DNA of 64,000 bases, from assembly GCF_022429565.1 (NCBI RefSeq), contig NZ_CP092487.1:3800001-3864000 (forward strand), written 5' to 3'. Below the pieces are notes generated by a model. The model was not told where the DNA came from and searched no databases. It worked only from the letters and a program-made list of their open reading frames with translations. Positions 9,025 through 17,576 of the stretch are shown here, one piece after another; position 1 is the stretch's first letter; every line of letters starts with the position of its first letter. Both the position numbers and the translations under genes were made by a program. This DNA is from Lutibacter sp. A64. Its GTDB lineage: Bacteria > Bacteroidota > Bacteroidia > Flavobacteriales > Flavobacteriaceae.

Positions 9025-9594
9025 ATGAATCAAAATGAATTATATCCTATTTTTTTAAAAGTGTCTCAGCTAAATGTATTAATAGTTGGAGGTGGAACTG
9101 TAGCGTTAGAAAAACTTTCATTTTTATTAAAATCCAGTCCTAATGCAAAAGTGTTGGTGGTTTCTAAAGAGTTTGATGAAAATTTGCTAAAGCTAGTTGA
9201 AGAACATAATGTATCAACAGCAACAGCTCCATACAATAAATCTGCACTAAAAAATAAGCAGCTTGTTATTGCAGCAACTAATAATAAGCAGGTAAACAAG
9301 CAAATTTATTTAGATGCAAAATCAGAAAATATTTTAATAAATGTAGCAGACACTCCTGAATTATGTGATTTTTATTTAGGAGGTATTGTTACCAAAGGGA
9401 ATATTAAAATAGCAATTTCAACTAACGGAAAATCACCTACATTAGCAAAGCGTTTACGTCAGTTTTTTGAAGATGTAATCCCTGAAAATATAGATGATTT
9501 GGCTACTAATTTAAATGCATTTAGAAAAACTATAAAAGGTAATTTTCAAGAGAAAGTAAAGAAAATGAATCAATTAACTGAGAAATTGCTTTAG
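9025..9594 (+). CDS. Precorrin-2 dehydrogenase/sirohydrochlorin ferrochelatase (Met8/CysG-N type)
   Basis: A 189-aa protein with an N-terminal NAD-binding fold (LNVLIVGGGTVALEKLSFLL, residues about 13-32), the segment VNVADTPELCDFYLGGIV, and KIAISTNGKSPTLAKRLRQ, all typical of the CysG N-terminal half and Met8. It oxidises precorrin-2 and inserts iron to finish siroheme. It is 51 bp after cobA, so methyltransferase and dehydrogenase are separate genes instead of one fused CysG. Confidence 0.92.
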   Translation: MNQNELYPIFLKVSQLNVLIVGGGTVALEKLSFLLKSSPNAKVLVVSKEFDENLLKLVEEHNVSTATAPYNKSALKNKQLVIAATNNKQVNKQIYLDAKSENILINVADTPELCDFYLGGIVTKGNIKIAISTNGKSPTLAKRLRQFFEDVIPENIDDLATNLNAFRKTIKGNFQEKVKKMNQLTEKLL

Positions 9595-9617
9595 AATTTA
9601 ATAAATTGCGGTAGTAG

Positions 9618-9649
9618 TTTGTTATTCATAAGAATATGCCGTTTATTTG
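9618..9649 (+). promoter_or_regulatory. Promoter candidate for the S-box/metH transcript
   Basis: TTTG (9618-9621), 20 bp, then TTTATTTG (9642-9649), a 7/8 match to TAnnTTTG. A start about 7 bp further on would place the S-box aptamer at the 5' end of the message. Confidence 0.5.
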
Positions 9650-9676
9650 CACAAAGTTCATAAACATACATATTAG

Positions 9677-9791
9677 TTATTAAGAAAGGCAGAGGGAATA
9701 GACCTGTTGAAGCCTTAGCAACCCTTTAAAGCTAAAGAAGGTGCTACGTTCTACCATTAATTATGGACAGATAACAATTACTTCTTAATAA
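9677..9791 (+). promoter_or_regulatory. SAM-I (S-box) riboswitch
   Basis: The aptamer core is recognisable: AGAGGGA, then TGAAGCCTTAGCAACC, AAGGTGCTA and GGACAGATAAC in the S-box order. The P1 stem forms between TTATTAAGAAAG (9677-9688) and CTTCTTAATAA (9781-9791). It precedes methionine synthase by 28 bp, so it should lower metH expression when SAM is plentiful. No terminator with a T run lies between P1 and the start codon, so control may act on translation initiation; that is inference. Confidence 0.9.
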
Positions 9792-9819
9792 CTTCCGCGT
9801 ATTTATTAAAAAATATAAA

Positions 9820-10821
9820 ATGGAAGACATTCGTAACATATTAAAAAATAAAATCCTTGTACTAGATGGCGCTATGGGAACTATGATTCAACAGTATAAA
9901 TTTACTGAAGAAGATTACAGAGGAGAACAATTTAAAGATTTCAAAGTTTCGGTAAAAGGAAACAATGATATGCTTTCAATTACACAGCCAAAAGCAATTA
10001 AAGAAATTCATGCAAAATATTTAGAAGCCGGAGCAGATATTATTGAGACCAATACGTTTTCGTCTACAACAATTGCTATGGCCGATTACAAAATGGAAGA
10101 CTTTGTTTATGAGCTAAATTTTCAATCTGCTAAAATAGCTAAAGAAGTTGCAAAAGAATTTACTGAAAAAGATCCATCTAAACCGCGTTTTGTAGCGGGT
10201 TCAATTGGACCAACAAACCGTACAGCAAGTATGTCTCCTGATGTAAATGACCCAGGTTTTAGAGCAGTAACTTTTGATGATTTAAGAGTCGCTTACAAGC
10301 AGCAAGTTGAAGCATTAATTGATGGAGGAGTAGATGTATTATTAATTGAAACAGTTTTTGATACTTTAAATGCTAAGGCTGCTTTATTCGCTATTGAAGA
10401 AATTAAGGCAGAAAGAAAAATTGATATTCCTATTATGCTAAGCGGAACAATTACAGATGCTAGTGGAAGAACATTATCGGGGCAAACGGCAGAAGCATTT
10501 TTAATTTCTGTATCACACATTTCTTTATTAACTGTTGGTTTTAATTGTGCTTTAGGAGCAAAACAATTAACACCACACTTAGAAGTATTAGCTCAAAAAT
10601 CTGACTTAGCAATTTCGGCACACCCTAATGCAGGATTGCCAAATGCATTTGGAGAGTATGATGAAACGCCTGAAATGATGGCTAATCAAATAGAAGAATA
10701 TTTAGAAAAGGGTTTAATTAATATTATTGGAGGGTGCTGTGGAACAACCCCAGATCATATTAAAGCTATTGCAGATGTAGCTAAAGGATTTGAACCTCGT
10801 AGAGTTGATTCAAAAAAATAA
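9820..10821 (+). CDS. metH: Methionine synthase, homocysteine-binding module
   Basis: A 333-aa homocysteine S-methyltransferase domain. It has [10 protein letters not shown] at the N-terminus and zinc ligands in GFNCALG and GGCCGTTP. It corresponds to the first module of cobalamin-dependent methionine synthase. The next gene carries the remaining modules; together they total 1227 aa, the length of the single-chain E. coli enzyme. It is directly under the SAM riboswitch, and a 45-bp gap with a palindromic repeat separates it from its partner. Confidence 0.93.
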   Translation: MEDIRNILKNKILVLDGAMGTMIQQYKFTEEDYRGEQFKDFKVSVKGNNDMLSITQPKAIKEIHAKYLEAGADIIETNTFSSTTIAMADYKMEDFVYELNFQSAKIAKEVAKEFTEKDPSKPRFVAGSIGPTNRTASMSPDVNDPGFRAVTFDDLRVAYKQQVEALIDGGVDVLLIETVFDTLNAKAALFAIEEIKAERKIDIPIMLSGTITDASGRTLSGQTAEAFLISVSHISLLTVGFNCALGAKQLTPHLEVLAQKSDLAISAHPNAGLPNAFGEYDETPEMMANQIEEYLEKGLINIIGGCCGTTPDHIKAIADVAKGFEPRRVDSKK

Positions 10822-10830
10822 ATTTTCGTC

Positions 10831-10851
10831 ATTCTGAATTTATTTCAGAAT
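10831..10851. repeat. Short palindromic repeat between the metH halves
   Basis: ATTCTGAA-N5-TTCAGAAT, within a segment beginning CGTCATTCTG and ending with CTCACA. This looks like the palindromic element common between Bacteroidota genes. A related unit has been translated in frame inside mvaD (34526-34577). Confidence 0.6.
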
Positions 10852-10866
10852 CTCACACATAATAGC

Positions 10867-13551
10867 ATGAATACAGAAAGAAAATACTTAAAACTTTCGG
10901 GCCTAGAACCCTTAATAATTACTCCAGAAAGTAATTTTATAAATGTTGGTGAACGTACCAATGTTGCAGGTTCTCGCAAGTTTTTACGATTGATAAAAGA
11001 AGAAAAATTTGATGAAGCATTAGCTATTGCTCGTCATCAGGTTGAAGGTGGCGCACAAATTATCGATATTAATATGGATGATGGTTTGTTAGATGGAAAA
11101 GAAGCAATGGTTCGCTTTATGAATTTGATTGCTGCAGAACCAGATATTGCACGTGTTCCAATTATGATTGATAGTTCCAAATGGGAAATTATTGAAGCTG
11201 GATTACAAGTTGCGCAGGGTAAATGTGTTGTAAACTCTATCAGTTTAAAAGAAGGAGAGAAACAATTTAAAGAACATGCAAGAAAAATAAAAATGTATGG
11301 AGCAGCCGTTATTGTAATGGCTTTTGATGAGGATGGACAGGCTGATAATTACGAACGTAGAATTGAAATATCTCAGCGTTCATATAATATTTTGGTAAAC
11401 GAAGTTGGATTTCCTTCAGAAGATATAATTTTTGATTTAAATATATTTCCAGTGGCAACCGGAATGGAAGAACACCGTAGAAATGCTTTAGATTTTATTG
11501 AAGCTACACGTTGGGTTCGAGAGAATTTGCCAAATGCTAGTGTAAGTGGAGGTGTAAGTAATGTGTCGTTTTCTTTTAGAGGGAACAATGCGGTACGCGA
11601 AGCAATGCACTCAGTGTTTTTGTATTATGCTATTAAAGCAGGAATGAATATCGGAATTGTAAATCCTGCAATGTTGGAGGTTTATGATGATATTCCAAAA
11701 GATTTATTAGAACACGTAGAAGATGTAATTTTAGATAGAAGAGATGATGCTACAGAGCGTTTACTAGATTTTGCTGAAAGTGTTGTAAGTACTGCTAAAG
11801 AACGTAAAGTAGATATGTCTTGGAGAGAAAAACCTTTGCAAGATCGTATAACTCATGCATTGGTAAAAGGCTTGGATGAATTTATTGTTGAGGATGTGGA
11901 GGCTGCACGATTGGAAGCTGAAAAACCAATTGAAGTTATTGAAGGTAATTTAATGATTGGTATGAATGTAGTTGGAGATTTATTTGGTTCTGGTAAAATG
12001 TTTTTACCTCAAGTGGTGAAATCTGCTCGTGTAATGAAAAAAGCCGTAGCTTATTTATTGCCTTTTATTGAAGCAGATAAAAATGGTGTAAAGGAAGCAA
12101 ATGGAAAAATTTTATTAGCAACTGTAAAAGGTGATGTACACGATATTGGTAAAAATATTGTAGGTGTAGTTTTAGGTTGTAATAATTATGATATTGTAGA
12201 TTTAGGGGTAATGGTTGCCCCAGAAAAAATAATTCAAGCAGCGAAAGATGAAAACGTTGATGCTATTGGTTTAAGTGGTTTAATTACACCTAGTTTAGAT
12301 GAAATGGTGTATTTAGCAAAAGAAATGGAGCGTCAAAAATTTGAAGTTCCTTTGTTAATTGGTGGTGCAACAACTTCTAAAGCACATACAGCAGTAAAAA
12401 TTGATCCACAATATAAAAATGCTGTAGTTCACGTGCACGATGCTTCAAGAGCAGTAACTGTAGTTGGTGATTTATTAGATAAAAGAATTAACCAAAAATA
12501 TGTTGGCGATATAAAAGCAGATTATGTTAAGGTTCGTGAAGGTTTTGCTAATAGATCAAGTAAAAAAGAATATTTGTCGTTAGCTGATGCAAGAAAAAAT
12601 AAGTTTAAGATAGATTGGAGTACTTCAACAATTGTAAAACCAAATTTTGAAGGAATTCAAGTTTTTGAAGATTTTGATTTAACAAAATTAGTAGATTATA
12701 TAGATTGGAGTCCGTTTTTTAGAACTTGGGAATTAGCAGGTAAATTCCCTGCAATTTTAACTGACAAAGTTGTAGGAGAGGCGGCTACCAACTTATTTAA
12801 TGATGCAAAATTAATGCTTGCAAAAATATTAAATGAAAATTTATTAACTGCAAAAGCTGTTTTTGGTATTTTTCCAGCAAATAGTGTAAACGAAGATGAT
12901 ATAGAGCTTTATGCAGATACGGATAGAACTAAAGTAAATGTTAAGTTTATAACATTACGTCAACAATTAAAAAAGAAAGAAGGAATACCAAATATTGCCT
13001 TGGCAGATTTTATTGCTCCAAAAGAAACAGGAATTGAAGATTATATGGGAGCGTTTTGTGTATCTACAGGATTTGGAACAGCTGAATTAGCTGCGGAATT
13101 TGAAAAAGATCACGACGATTATAACTCTATTTTGATTAAAGCTTTAGCCGATAGGTTAGCAGAGGCTTTTGCAGAATATCTGCATGAAAAAGTTAGAAAA
13201 GAATACTGGGGCTATGCTTTAGAAGAGGTTTTATCTAATCAAGAGTTGATTAAAGAAGGTTATAAAGGTATTCGTCCAGCTCCAGGATATCCTGCTTGTC
13301 CAGATCATACAGAAAAATGGACTATATGGGATTTGTTAAGTGTTAAAGAAACTATTGGGGTAGAATTAACCGATAGTTTAGCTATGTGGCCTGCAGCTTC
13401 GGTATCGGGTTATTATTTTGGAAATGAAAAAGCTAAATATTTTGGAGTAGGTAAAATTACCGAAGAGCAATTGATAAGTGTTGCTGATAGAAAAAATAAG
13501 GATTTAGATGTAATGAGAAAATGGTTAAATCCTAATTTAGCTGAAAGTTAG
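10867..13551 (+). CDS. metH: Methionine synthase, folate/cobalamin/activation modules
   Basis: An 894-aa protein with the modules of MetH after the homocysteine domain. The pterin-binding domain is at about 10-270 ([21 protein letters not shown]). A cobalamin cap and Rossmann domain follow, with [11 protein letters not shown] giving the lower-axial ligand H425 and the later [10 protein letters not shown]. The AdoMet-binding activation domain comes last ([15 protein letters not shown], with [12 protein letters not shown] near the end). It methylates homocysteine from methyl-folate via cobalamin. It is the second half of a split methionine synthase, under the same S-box leader. Confidence 0.95.
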   Translation: MNTERKYLKLSGLEPLIITPESNFINVGERTNVAGSRKFLRLIKEEKFDEALAIARHQVEGGAQIIDINMDDGLLDGKEAMVRFMNLIAAEPDIARVPIMIDSSKWEIIEAGLQVAQGKCVVNSISLKEGEKQFKEHARKIKMYGAAVIVMAFDEDGQADNYERRIEISQRSYNILVNEVGFPSEDIIFDLNIFPVATGMEEHRRNALDFIEATRWVRENLPNASVSGGVSNVSFSFRGNNAVREAMHSVFLYYAIKAGMNIGIVNPAMLEVYDDIPKDLLEHVEDVILDRRDDATERLLDFAESVVSTAKERKVDMSWREKPLQDRITHALVKGLDEFIVEDVEAARLEAEKPIEVIEGNLMIGMNVVGDLFGSGKMFLPQVVKSARVMKKAVAYLLPFIEADKNGVKEANGKILLATVKGDVHDIGKNIVGVVLGCNNYDIVDLGVMVAPEKIIQAAKDENVDAIGLSGLITPSLDEMVYLAKEMERQKFEVPLLIGGATTSKAHTAVKIDPQYKNAVVHVHDASRAVTVVGDLLDKRINQKYVGDIKADYVKVREGFANRSSKKEYLSLADARKNKFKIDWSTSTIVKPNFEGIQVFEDFDLTKLVDYIDWSPFFRTWELAGKFPAILTDKVVGEAATNLFNDAKLMLAKILNENLLTAKAVFGIFPANSVNEDDIELYADTDRTKVNVKFITLRQQLKKKEGIPNIALADFIAPKETGIEDYMGAFCVSTGFGTAELAAEFEKDHDDYNSILIKALADRLAEAFAEYLHEKVRKEYWGYALEEVLSNQELIKEGYKGIRPAPGYPACPDHTEKWTIWDLLSVKETIGVELTDSLAMWPAASVSGYYFGNEKAKYFGVGKITEEQLISVADRKNKDLDVMRKWLNPNLAES

Positions 13552-13566
13552 AAAGTTTAAAGTAAG

Positions 13567-13595
13567 ACCTAACATGTTTTAAAAACCTGTTAGGT
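13567..13595 (+). terminator. Hairpin terminator candidate after metH
   Basis: ACCTAACA / TGTTAGGT arms, with TTTT/AAAA pairing inside, 15 bp after the metH stop. It closely resembles the palindromes commonly found at Bacteroidota gene ends. No long T run follows. Confidence 0.5.
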
Positions 13596-13611
13596 ATGTA
13601 AAGTCAAAAGT

Positions 13612-13696
13612 GCGTTAGCGATAGTAGCGGCATCCTTTTTTGGAGTGTAACGGAGAAAAAGATATAGCGAATAGCGCGACCTGAAAGGAAACGCCC
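13612..13696 (+). repeat. 85-bp dispersed structured repeat, copy 2
   Basis: Second copy of the element at 1472-1556, same strand, same length, 8 differences. The complementary ends (GCGTT/AACGC), the ATC-T-run versus A-run-GAT pairing and the CCT/AGG hairpin are all kept; the hairpin loop differs (GCA versus GAA). It lies between metH and metF, where the 235-bp gap holds no other gene. Confidence 0.75.
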
Positions 13697-13786
13697 AAAA
13701 TATTAAGTTCAAAAGTTTAAATGTTGAAAGTTAAAAAGTTTGTGAAAAACTAATAGCTAACAACTAGAAACTAACAACTAAAAAAA

Positions 13787-14743
13787 ATGAAAGTAACAAA
13801 TCATATAAAAAATGCGAACGGTAAAACATTGTTTTCATTTGAAATTGTACCACCACAAAAAGGTCAAAATATCCAAGATTTATACAATAATGTAGATCCT
13901 TTAATGGAATTTAATCCGCCTTTTATTGATGTAACAACTTCTAGAGAAGAATATGTGTATATAAAAAAGGAAAATGGTTTATTAGAGCAAAAAATGACAA
14001 GGATGCGACCAGGAACTGTAGGTATTTGTGCTGCTTTAAAGTATAAATATGATGTAGATGCAATTCCACATGTATTGTGTGGAGGTTTTACTAAAGAAGA
14101 AACTGAATATGTGTTGGTTGATTGTCATTATTTAGGGTTAGATAATATTATGGCATTACGTGGTGATGCTATGAAACACGAACCGTATTTTGTACCAACA
14201 GAAGGCGGAAATGTGTTTGCATCTGATTTAGTAGCTCAAATAAAAGAATTAAATGAGGGTAAATATTTACATAATATTATTGAAACAACTAATAAACCAG
14301 ATTTTTGTATTGGTGTGGCTGGTTATCCAGAAAAACATTTAGAAGCACCAAGTATGGAAACAGATTTGCGTAGATTAAAAGAAAAAGTAGCTGCTGGTGC
14401 AGATTATGTAGTAACGCAAATGTTTTTTGACAATCAAAAATATTTTGATTTTGTTGAAAAAGCGAGAAGTATTGGTATTACTGTGCCTATTATACCAGGT
14501 ATAAAACCTATTGCAGTAAAAAGACATCAGCAAATATTACCTCAAGTTTTTAGGTTAGATTTACCCGAAGAATTGATTGCTTCTATTGAATCTTGTAAGG
14601 ATAATAAACAAGTTCGACAAATAGGTATAGAATGGGCAATACAGCAATCTAAAGAGTTAATAGCTAACGGAGCTCCTGTAGTTCATTTTTATTCGATGGG
14701 GAAATCGGATAATATAAAAAAAATAGCAAAAGAAGTATTTTAA
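13787..14743 (+). CDS. metF: Methylenetetrahydrofolate reductase
   Basis: A 318-aa flavoprotein that makes 5-methyl-tetrahydrofolate, the methyl donor for the methionine synthase just upstream. Recognisable segments: FSFEIVPPQKGQ near residue 16, IDVTTSREEY, ALRGDAMKHE (about 125-134), FCIGVAGYPEKH, and GADYVVTQMFFDN with PIIPGIKPI. Length fits the bacterial family. There is no S-box before it; regulation may depend on readthrough from metH or its own promoter, which I could not see. Confidence 0.95.
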   Translation: MKVTNHIKNANGKTLFSFEIVPPQKGQNIQDLYNNVDPLMEFNPPFIDVTTSREEYVYIKKENGLLEQKMTRMRPGTVGICAALKYKYDVDAIPHVLCGGFTKEETEYVLVDCHYLGLDNIMALRGDAMKHEPYFVPTEGGNVFASDLVAQIKELNEGKYLHNIIETTNKPDFCIGVAGYPEKHLEAPSMETDLRRLKEKVAAGADYVVTQMFFDNQKYFDFVEKARSIGITVPIIPGIKPIAVKRHQQILPQVFRLDLPEELIASIESCKDNKQVRQIGIEWAIQQSKELIANGAPVVHFYSMGKSDNIKKIAKEVF

Positions 14744-14800
14744 TAACACTTAAAATTAGTTTTGTTAATAGTTTAATAAAGAAAAGTAATAAATGTTGAA

Positions 14801-14830
14801 TTGTTTTGGTGAAATATTTGTTTACTTTTG
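14801..14830 (+). promoter_or_regulatory. Promoter of trxA
   Basis: TTG (14801-14803), exactly 19 bp, then TACTTTTG (14823-14830), a full match to the Bacteroidota housekeeping consensus, 41 bp before the trxA start. Confidence 0.7.
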
Positions 14831-14871
14831 TACAAATTTAAATAGCATTTATTAATTAATAAAAATATATC

Positions 14872-15189
14872 ATGGCATTAGAAGTAACAGATGCAACTTT
14901 TAACGAAGTTGTTTTACAATCGGATAAACCAGTAATGGTTGATTTTTGGGCAGCTTGGTGTGGACCTTGTAGAATGGTTGCTCCAATAATGGAAGAACTA
15001 TCAACTGAATATGAAGGAAAAGCAACAATAGCAAAAGTTGATGTTGATTCAAACCAAGAGTTTGCAGCTAAATATGGAGTACGTAATATTCCTACAGTTT
15101 TAGTTTTTAAAGGAGGAGAAGTTGTTGAAAAACAAGTTGGAGTTGCTCCTAAAGCAACATATGCTCAAAAAATTGACGCACATTTATAA
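14872..15189 (+). CDS. trxA: Thioredoxin
   Basis: A 105-aa cytoplasmic thioredoxin of normal length. It has the active site WCGPC (C30 and C33), the preceding VDFWAAWCGPC segment, and the cis-proline loop RNIPTVLVF. It likely reduces CysH, among others, which fits its place after the sulfur genes, though it has its own promoter and terminator and may simply be a housekeeping gene. Confidence 0.97.
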   Translation: MALEVTDATFNEVVLQSDKPVMVDFWAAWCGPCRMVAPIMEELSTEYEGKATIAKVDVDSNQEFAAKYGVRNIPTVLVFKGGEVVEKQVGVAPKATYAQKIDAHL

Positions 15190-15214
15190 AATTTAATTTT
15201 ATATATAACTTAAG

Positions 15215-15245
15215 AAAGCTCGACAAAATTTGTCGAGCTTTTTAT
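15215..15245 (+). terminator. Terminator of trxA
   Basis: Near-perfect hairpin AAAGCTCGACAAA / TTTGTCGAGCTTT with a one-base loop, followed by a T-rich tract. Strong rho-independent terminator. The rest of the gap to 15377 shows no gene. Confidence 0.85.
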
Positions 15246-15377
15246 TTTTAAATTAATAAATATTATAATTATACAGCTTGTTTATTTTTAGTTTACTATT
15301 TTTAATTTCTTATAATTAAAACCAATTTTATATATTATCAATTGTTAAAAATTGAAAGTACTTTTTAAATAATATTT

Positions 15378-16301
15378 ATGGAAACATTATCAGTAAAACA
15401 TCTTTCAGAACTAAATAACTTAGATTTGTTAGCAAAACAAGTTGTTGAAGGATTTATTACCGGGATACATAAAAGTCCGTTTCATGGGTTTTCTGTTGAG
15501 TTTGCTGAGCATAGATTGTATAATAAAGGAGAAAGTACACGACATATAGATTGGAAACTTTACGCTAAAACAAAAAAGTTGTTTGTAAAACGTTATGAAG
15601 AAGAAACAAATTTACGCTGTCATTTAATTATAGACAATTCAGCGTCTATGCATTATCCAGTAGTTAAACAACCAACAATAGATAATTTAACAAAAGTTGC
15701 ATTTTCAGCTATTGCTTCTGCAGCATTAATGGAAATTTTAAAGCGTCAGAGAGACGCTGTAGGTTTAAGTGTATATAGTGATAAAAACGAATATTACGCA
15801 CCTGCAAAAGGAGGAGAACGCCATAGAAGGATGTTATTAACAGAATTAGATGGTTTGTTAAAGAAACCTTCAGTTTCAACAACAGATACATATACAGCAT
15901 TGCATGAAATTTCAGAAAAGATTCCTAAACGATCGTTGGTGTTTTTATTTACAGACATGTTTCAGGCGTCTAAAGATGAACAAGAATTATTTGACGCGTT
16001 AAGGCATTTAAGATATAAAAAACACGAAGTTGTTTTGTTTCATACATATGATGAAAACTTAGAATTGAATTTTGATTTTGAAAATTCTCCAAAAAAGTTT
16101 GTAGATGTAGAAACTGGCGAAGAAATTAATATGTATGCCTCAAATGTAAAGGAACAATACCATAAAAATATGCTAAAATATTTTAATGAGTTGAAATTGA
16201 GGTGTATGCAATATAAAATTGAATACGTTCCAGTAGCTATAAATAAAGGGTTTGACACGATTCTTCTATCGTATTTAATGAGTAGAAAAAATTTTTTATA
16301 A
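15378..16301 (+). CDS. DUF58 domain protein (VWA-like)
   Basis: A 307-aa protein with the DUF58 core: YNKGESTRHIDWKLYAKT near residue 50, then a VWA-like fold whose first strand IIDNSASM (about 85-92) resembles a metal-binding DxSxS site, and VFLFTDMF near 190. DUF58 proteins usually lie beside a MoxR ATPase and VWA/BatA genes and may act as adaptor or chaperone partners; here it stands alone. No signal peptide or membrane segment is visible. It is the last gene before tRNA-Asp and the integrated island. Confidence 0.85.
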   Translation: METLSVKHLSELNNLDLLAKQVVEGFITGIHKSPFHGFSVEFAEHRLYNKGESTRHIDWKLYAKTKKLFVKRYEEETNLRCHLIIDNSASMHYPVVKQPTIDNLTKVAFSAIASAALMEILKRQRDAVGLSVYSDKNEYYAPAKGGERHRRMLLTELDGLLKKPSVSTTDTYTALHEISEKIPKRSLVFLFTDMFQASKDEQELFDALRHLRYKKHEVVLFHTYDENLELNFDFENSPKKFVDVETGEEINMYASNVKEQYHKNMLKYFNELKLRCMQYKIEYVPVAINKGFDTILLSYLMSRKNFL

Positions 16302-16318
16302 AAAAGTTGAAAAAAGTT

Positions 16319-16348
16319 TTGCAGAAGTCAAAAACACTTGTATATTTG
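16319..16348 (+). promoter_or_regulatory. Promoter of tRNA-Asp
   Basis: TTG (16319-16321), 19 bp, then TATATTTG (16341-16348), a full consensus match, 17 bp before the tRNA. Confidence 0.7.
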
Positions 16349-16365
16349 CAACCGCTAAGAGCAAC

Positions 16366-16439
16366 GGTCTGGTAGTTCAGCTGGTTAGAATACCTGCCTG
16401 TCACGCAGGGGGTCGCGGGTTCGAGTCCCGTCCAGACCG
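16366..16439 (+). tRNA. tRNA-Asp (GTC)
   Basis: A 74-nt cloverleaf. The acceptor stem is GGTCTGG / CCAGACC with G as discriminator. The anticodon arm is CCTGC-CTGTCAC-GCAGG with anticodon GTC, and the T loop is TTCGAGT. No CCA is encoded. Its last 17 bp including one base beyond are repeated at 28076-28092, so it served as the integration site of the island that follows; the tRNA itself remains intact. Confidence 0.97.
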
Positions 16440-16440
16440 C
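16424..16440 (+). repeat. attL core: 3' end of tRNA-Asp
   Basis: AGTCCCGTCCAGACCGC, identical to 28076-28092 in direct orientation. This is the T-arm and acceptor end of the tRNA, the classic target of tyrosine recombinases. Sequences beyond the 17 bp differ at the two ends. Confidence 0.85.
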
Positions 16441-16470
16441 AAAAAGCATCTCAATTGAGATGCTTTTTTT
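16441..16470 (+). terminator. Terminator after tRNA-Asp, inside the island
   Basis: Perfect inverted repeat AAAAAGCATCTCAA / TTGAGATGCTTTTT ending in a T run. It starts at the base after the attL core, so the island supplies this terminator; the original downstream hairpin probably is the one now at 28099-28140. Confidence 0.85.
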
Positions 16471-16562
16471 ATGCAATTTTGTTTCAAAGCCCTTTGTTTA
16501 TTGAGGTTCTAGAGGTTTTCTTGTAAAATAGAATAAAGTTAGATAAAGAGAAATAAAATAAT

Positions 16563-16584
16563 TTTCGGTACATCTTTCGGTACA
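16563..16584 (+). repeat. Paired direct repeats, left end (integrase arm-site candidates)
   Basis: TTTCGGTACA occurs at 16563-16572 and again at 16575-16584, a 12-bp period. The same pair with the same period is found at 27998-28019 near the right end, in the same orientation. Confidence 0.6.
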
Positions 16585-16629
16585 AATTTATTTTTTATTA
16601 CTTTTAAGTATTCGAAAATTGCAATTGCT

Positions 16630-17042
16630 ATGGCAACAATAAAATTTTTTTTAAGAAACAAGTCTCTTCAAAAGATGTCTCAATAAGTTTAAGAATATTA
16701 TTGCCAGAAAAGAATGAATTGGTTTATTCAACTGGTTTAAAAATTTCTGTAAAAAATTGGGATGTGAAAAATCAACAAGTTAGAAACAGGGTTGAAGTAT
16801 CAAATGTAAAAGATGTTATAAATAATAAATTAACAAAAATTAAATCTTTTGTTGAGGAAAAGTTTATTGCATTATTAACAGCTGATAAATTATCTAAAGA
16901 AAATTTGAAATATGAATTAGACGTTTATTTCAATAAAGTTAATGTTGAGAAGAAAATGAAAAATTTCACAAACGACGAATTTAAAAACAACAAGTTATTT
17001 CTATTTATTTTAGACACAAGTTATAAGAAATTTATTAGGTAG
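16630..17042 (+). pseudogene. Tyrosine recombinase remnant (arm-binding and core-binding part only)
   Basis: From ATG 16630 the product begins MATIKFFLRNKS, then a frameshift in the TCTCT run at 16663-16667 is needed to continue as SSKDVSISLRILLPEKNELVYSTGL and onward (residues typical of the Bacteroidota integrase arm DNA-binding domain, including STGLKISVKNWD). The frame runs on through the helical SAM-like region and stops at 17042. The catalytic domain with the R-H-R-Y residues is absent: foreign sequence begins at about 17041. So it is both frameshifted and truncated. Place and direction (next to the tRNA, pointing inward) fit the integrase of this island. Confidence 0.75.
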
Positions 17043-17138
17043 TCCAAACTCTAATGTCAATTCTTTAATAGATTTACCCGAATCTAGTAACGATACTAGC
17101 ATCTTTTTGAAATCTTCATTATAAATTATTCTTCCCAT
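17041..17138 (-). pseudogene. Transposase OrfA N-terminal scrap (IS3/IS911-like)
   Basis: On the minus strand an ATG at 17136-17138 opens MGRIIYNEDFKKMLVSLL and continues DSGKSIKELTLEFGL before similarity runs out at the junction with the integrase remnant. This resembles the helix-turn-helix start of IS3-type OrfA proteins. Nothing else of an insertion sequence (OrfB, terminal repeats) was seen, so it is a remnant of an event that cut the integrase gene. The family call rests on a short stretch. Confidence 0.5.
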
Positions 17139-17164
17139 TTTGCTAAGTTAATTTATTCACTTAA

Positions 17165-17464
17165 ATGCGTACCAACAAAACTAGACATTCCATAGCAAAC
17201 TTTGTATATACAGAACAATCAACAAATATTAAAGTAGGAATGATGTCTCCAAGTGAATATTTTGCTAAAGTGAAAGATGAAATAGCTGCTAAAGTTAATA
17301 ATATTTCTACCATTGATTCAGAAGAATTACTATCTAGTAATTTAATAGTTAATGATATCCCTACTTCAATATTAAATGCAAGTCACTCTAATTATAATGA
17401 TTTTTTAAAAGAGAGAAGGGTATTAATGGTAAATAATATTAAGGAATATTATGAAGGATTATAG
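17165..17464 (+). pseudogene. C-terminal remnant resembling DUF262/GmrSD-family proteins
   Basis: A 99-aa frame beginning right after an in-frame stop. RHSIANFVYTEQSTNIK followed by SPSEYF and, near the end, NYNDFLKERRVLMV resembles the C-terminal end of DUF262-type (GmrS/BrxU-like) nucleases, where a segment ending in dFLeeRr is usual. The catalytic N-terminal part is missing, so it is probably a non-functional leftover of a modification-dependent restriction enzyme. Family assignment is from memory of the pattern. It could instead be a small expressed hypothetical protein. Confidence 0.45.
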
Positions 17465-17562
17465 TTTTATCAATTTAATAAATAAACTGGATACTGGAAG
17501 TCTTTTAATTTTGTGACCATTAATGGTCACAAAATTAAAAGACTTCCATCTAAAACTATAAT
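17458..17562. repeat. Nested palindrome upstream of the AbiE pair
   Basis: Core: a perfect 54-bp palindrome at 17495-17548 (27-bp arms starting TGGAAGTC, centre ATTAAT). Outside it, 12-bp arms ATTATAGTTTTA (17458-17469) and TAAAACTATAAT (17551-17562) are also perfect. The left spacer is 25 bp, the right 2 bp. It includes the stop codon of the DUF262-like remnant. It could be a terminator, a miniature transposon or a protein-binding site. Confidence 0.8.
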
Positions 17563-17576
17563 ACTTTATTAATATT

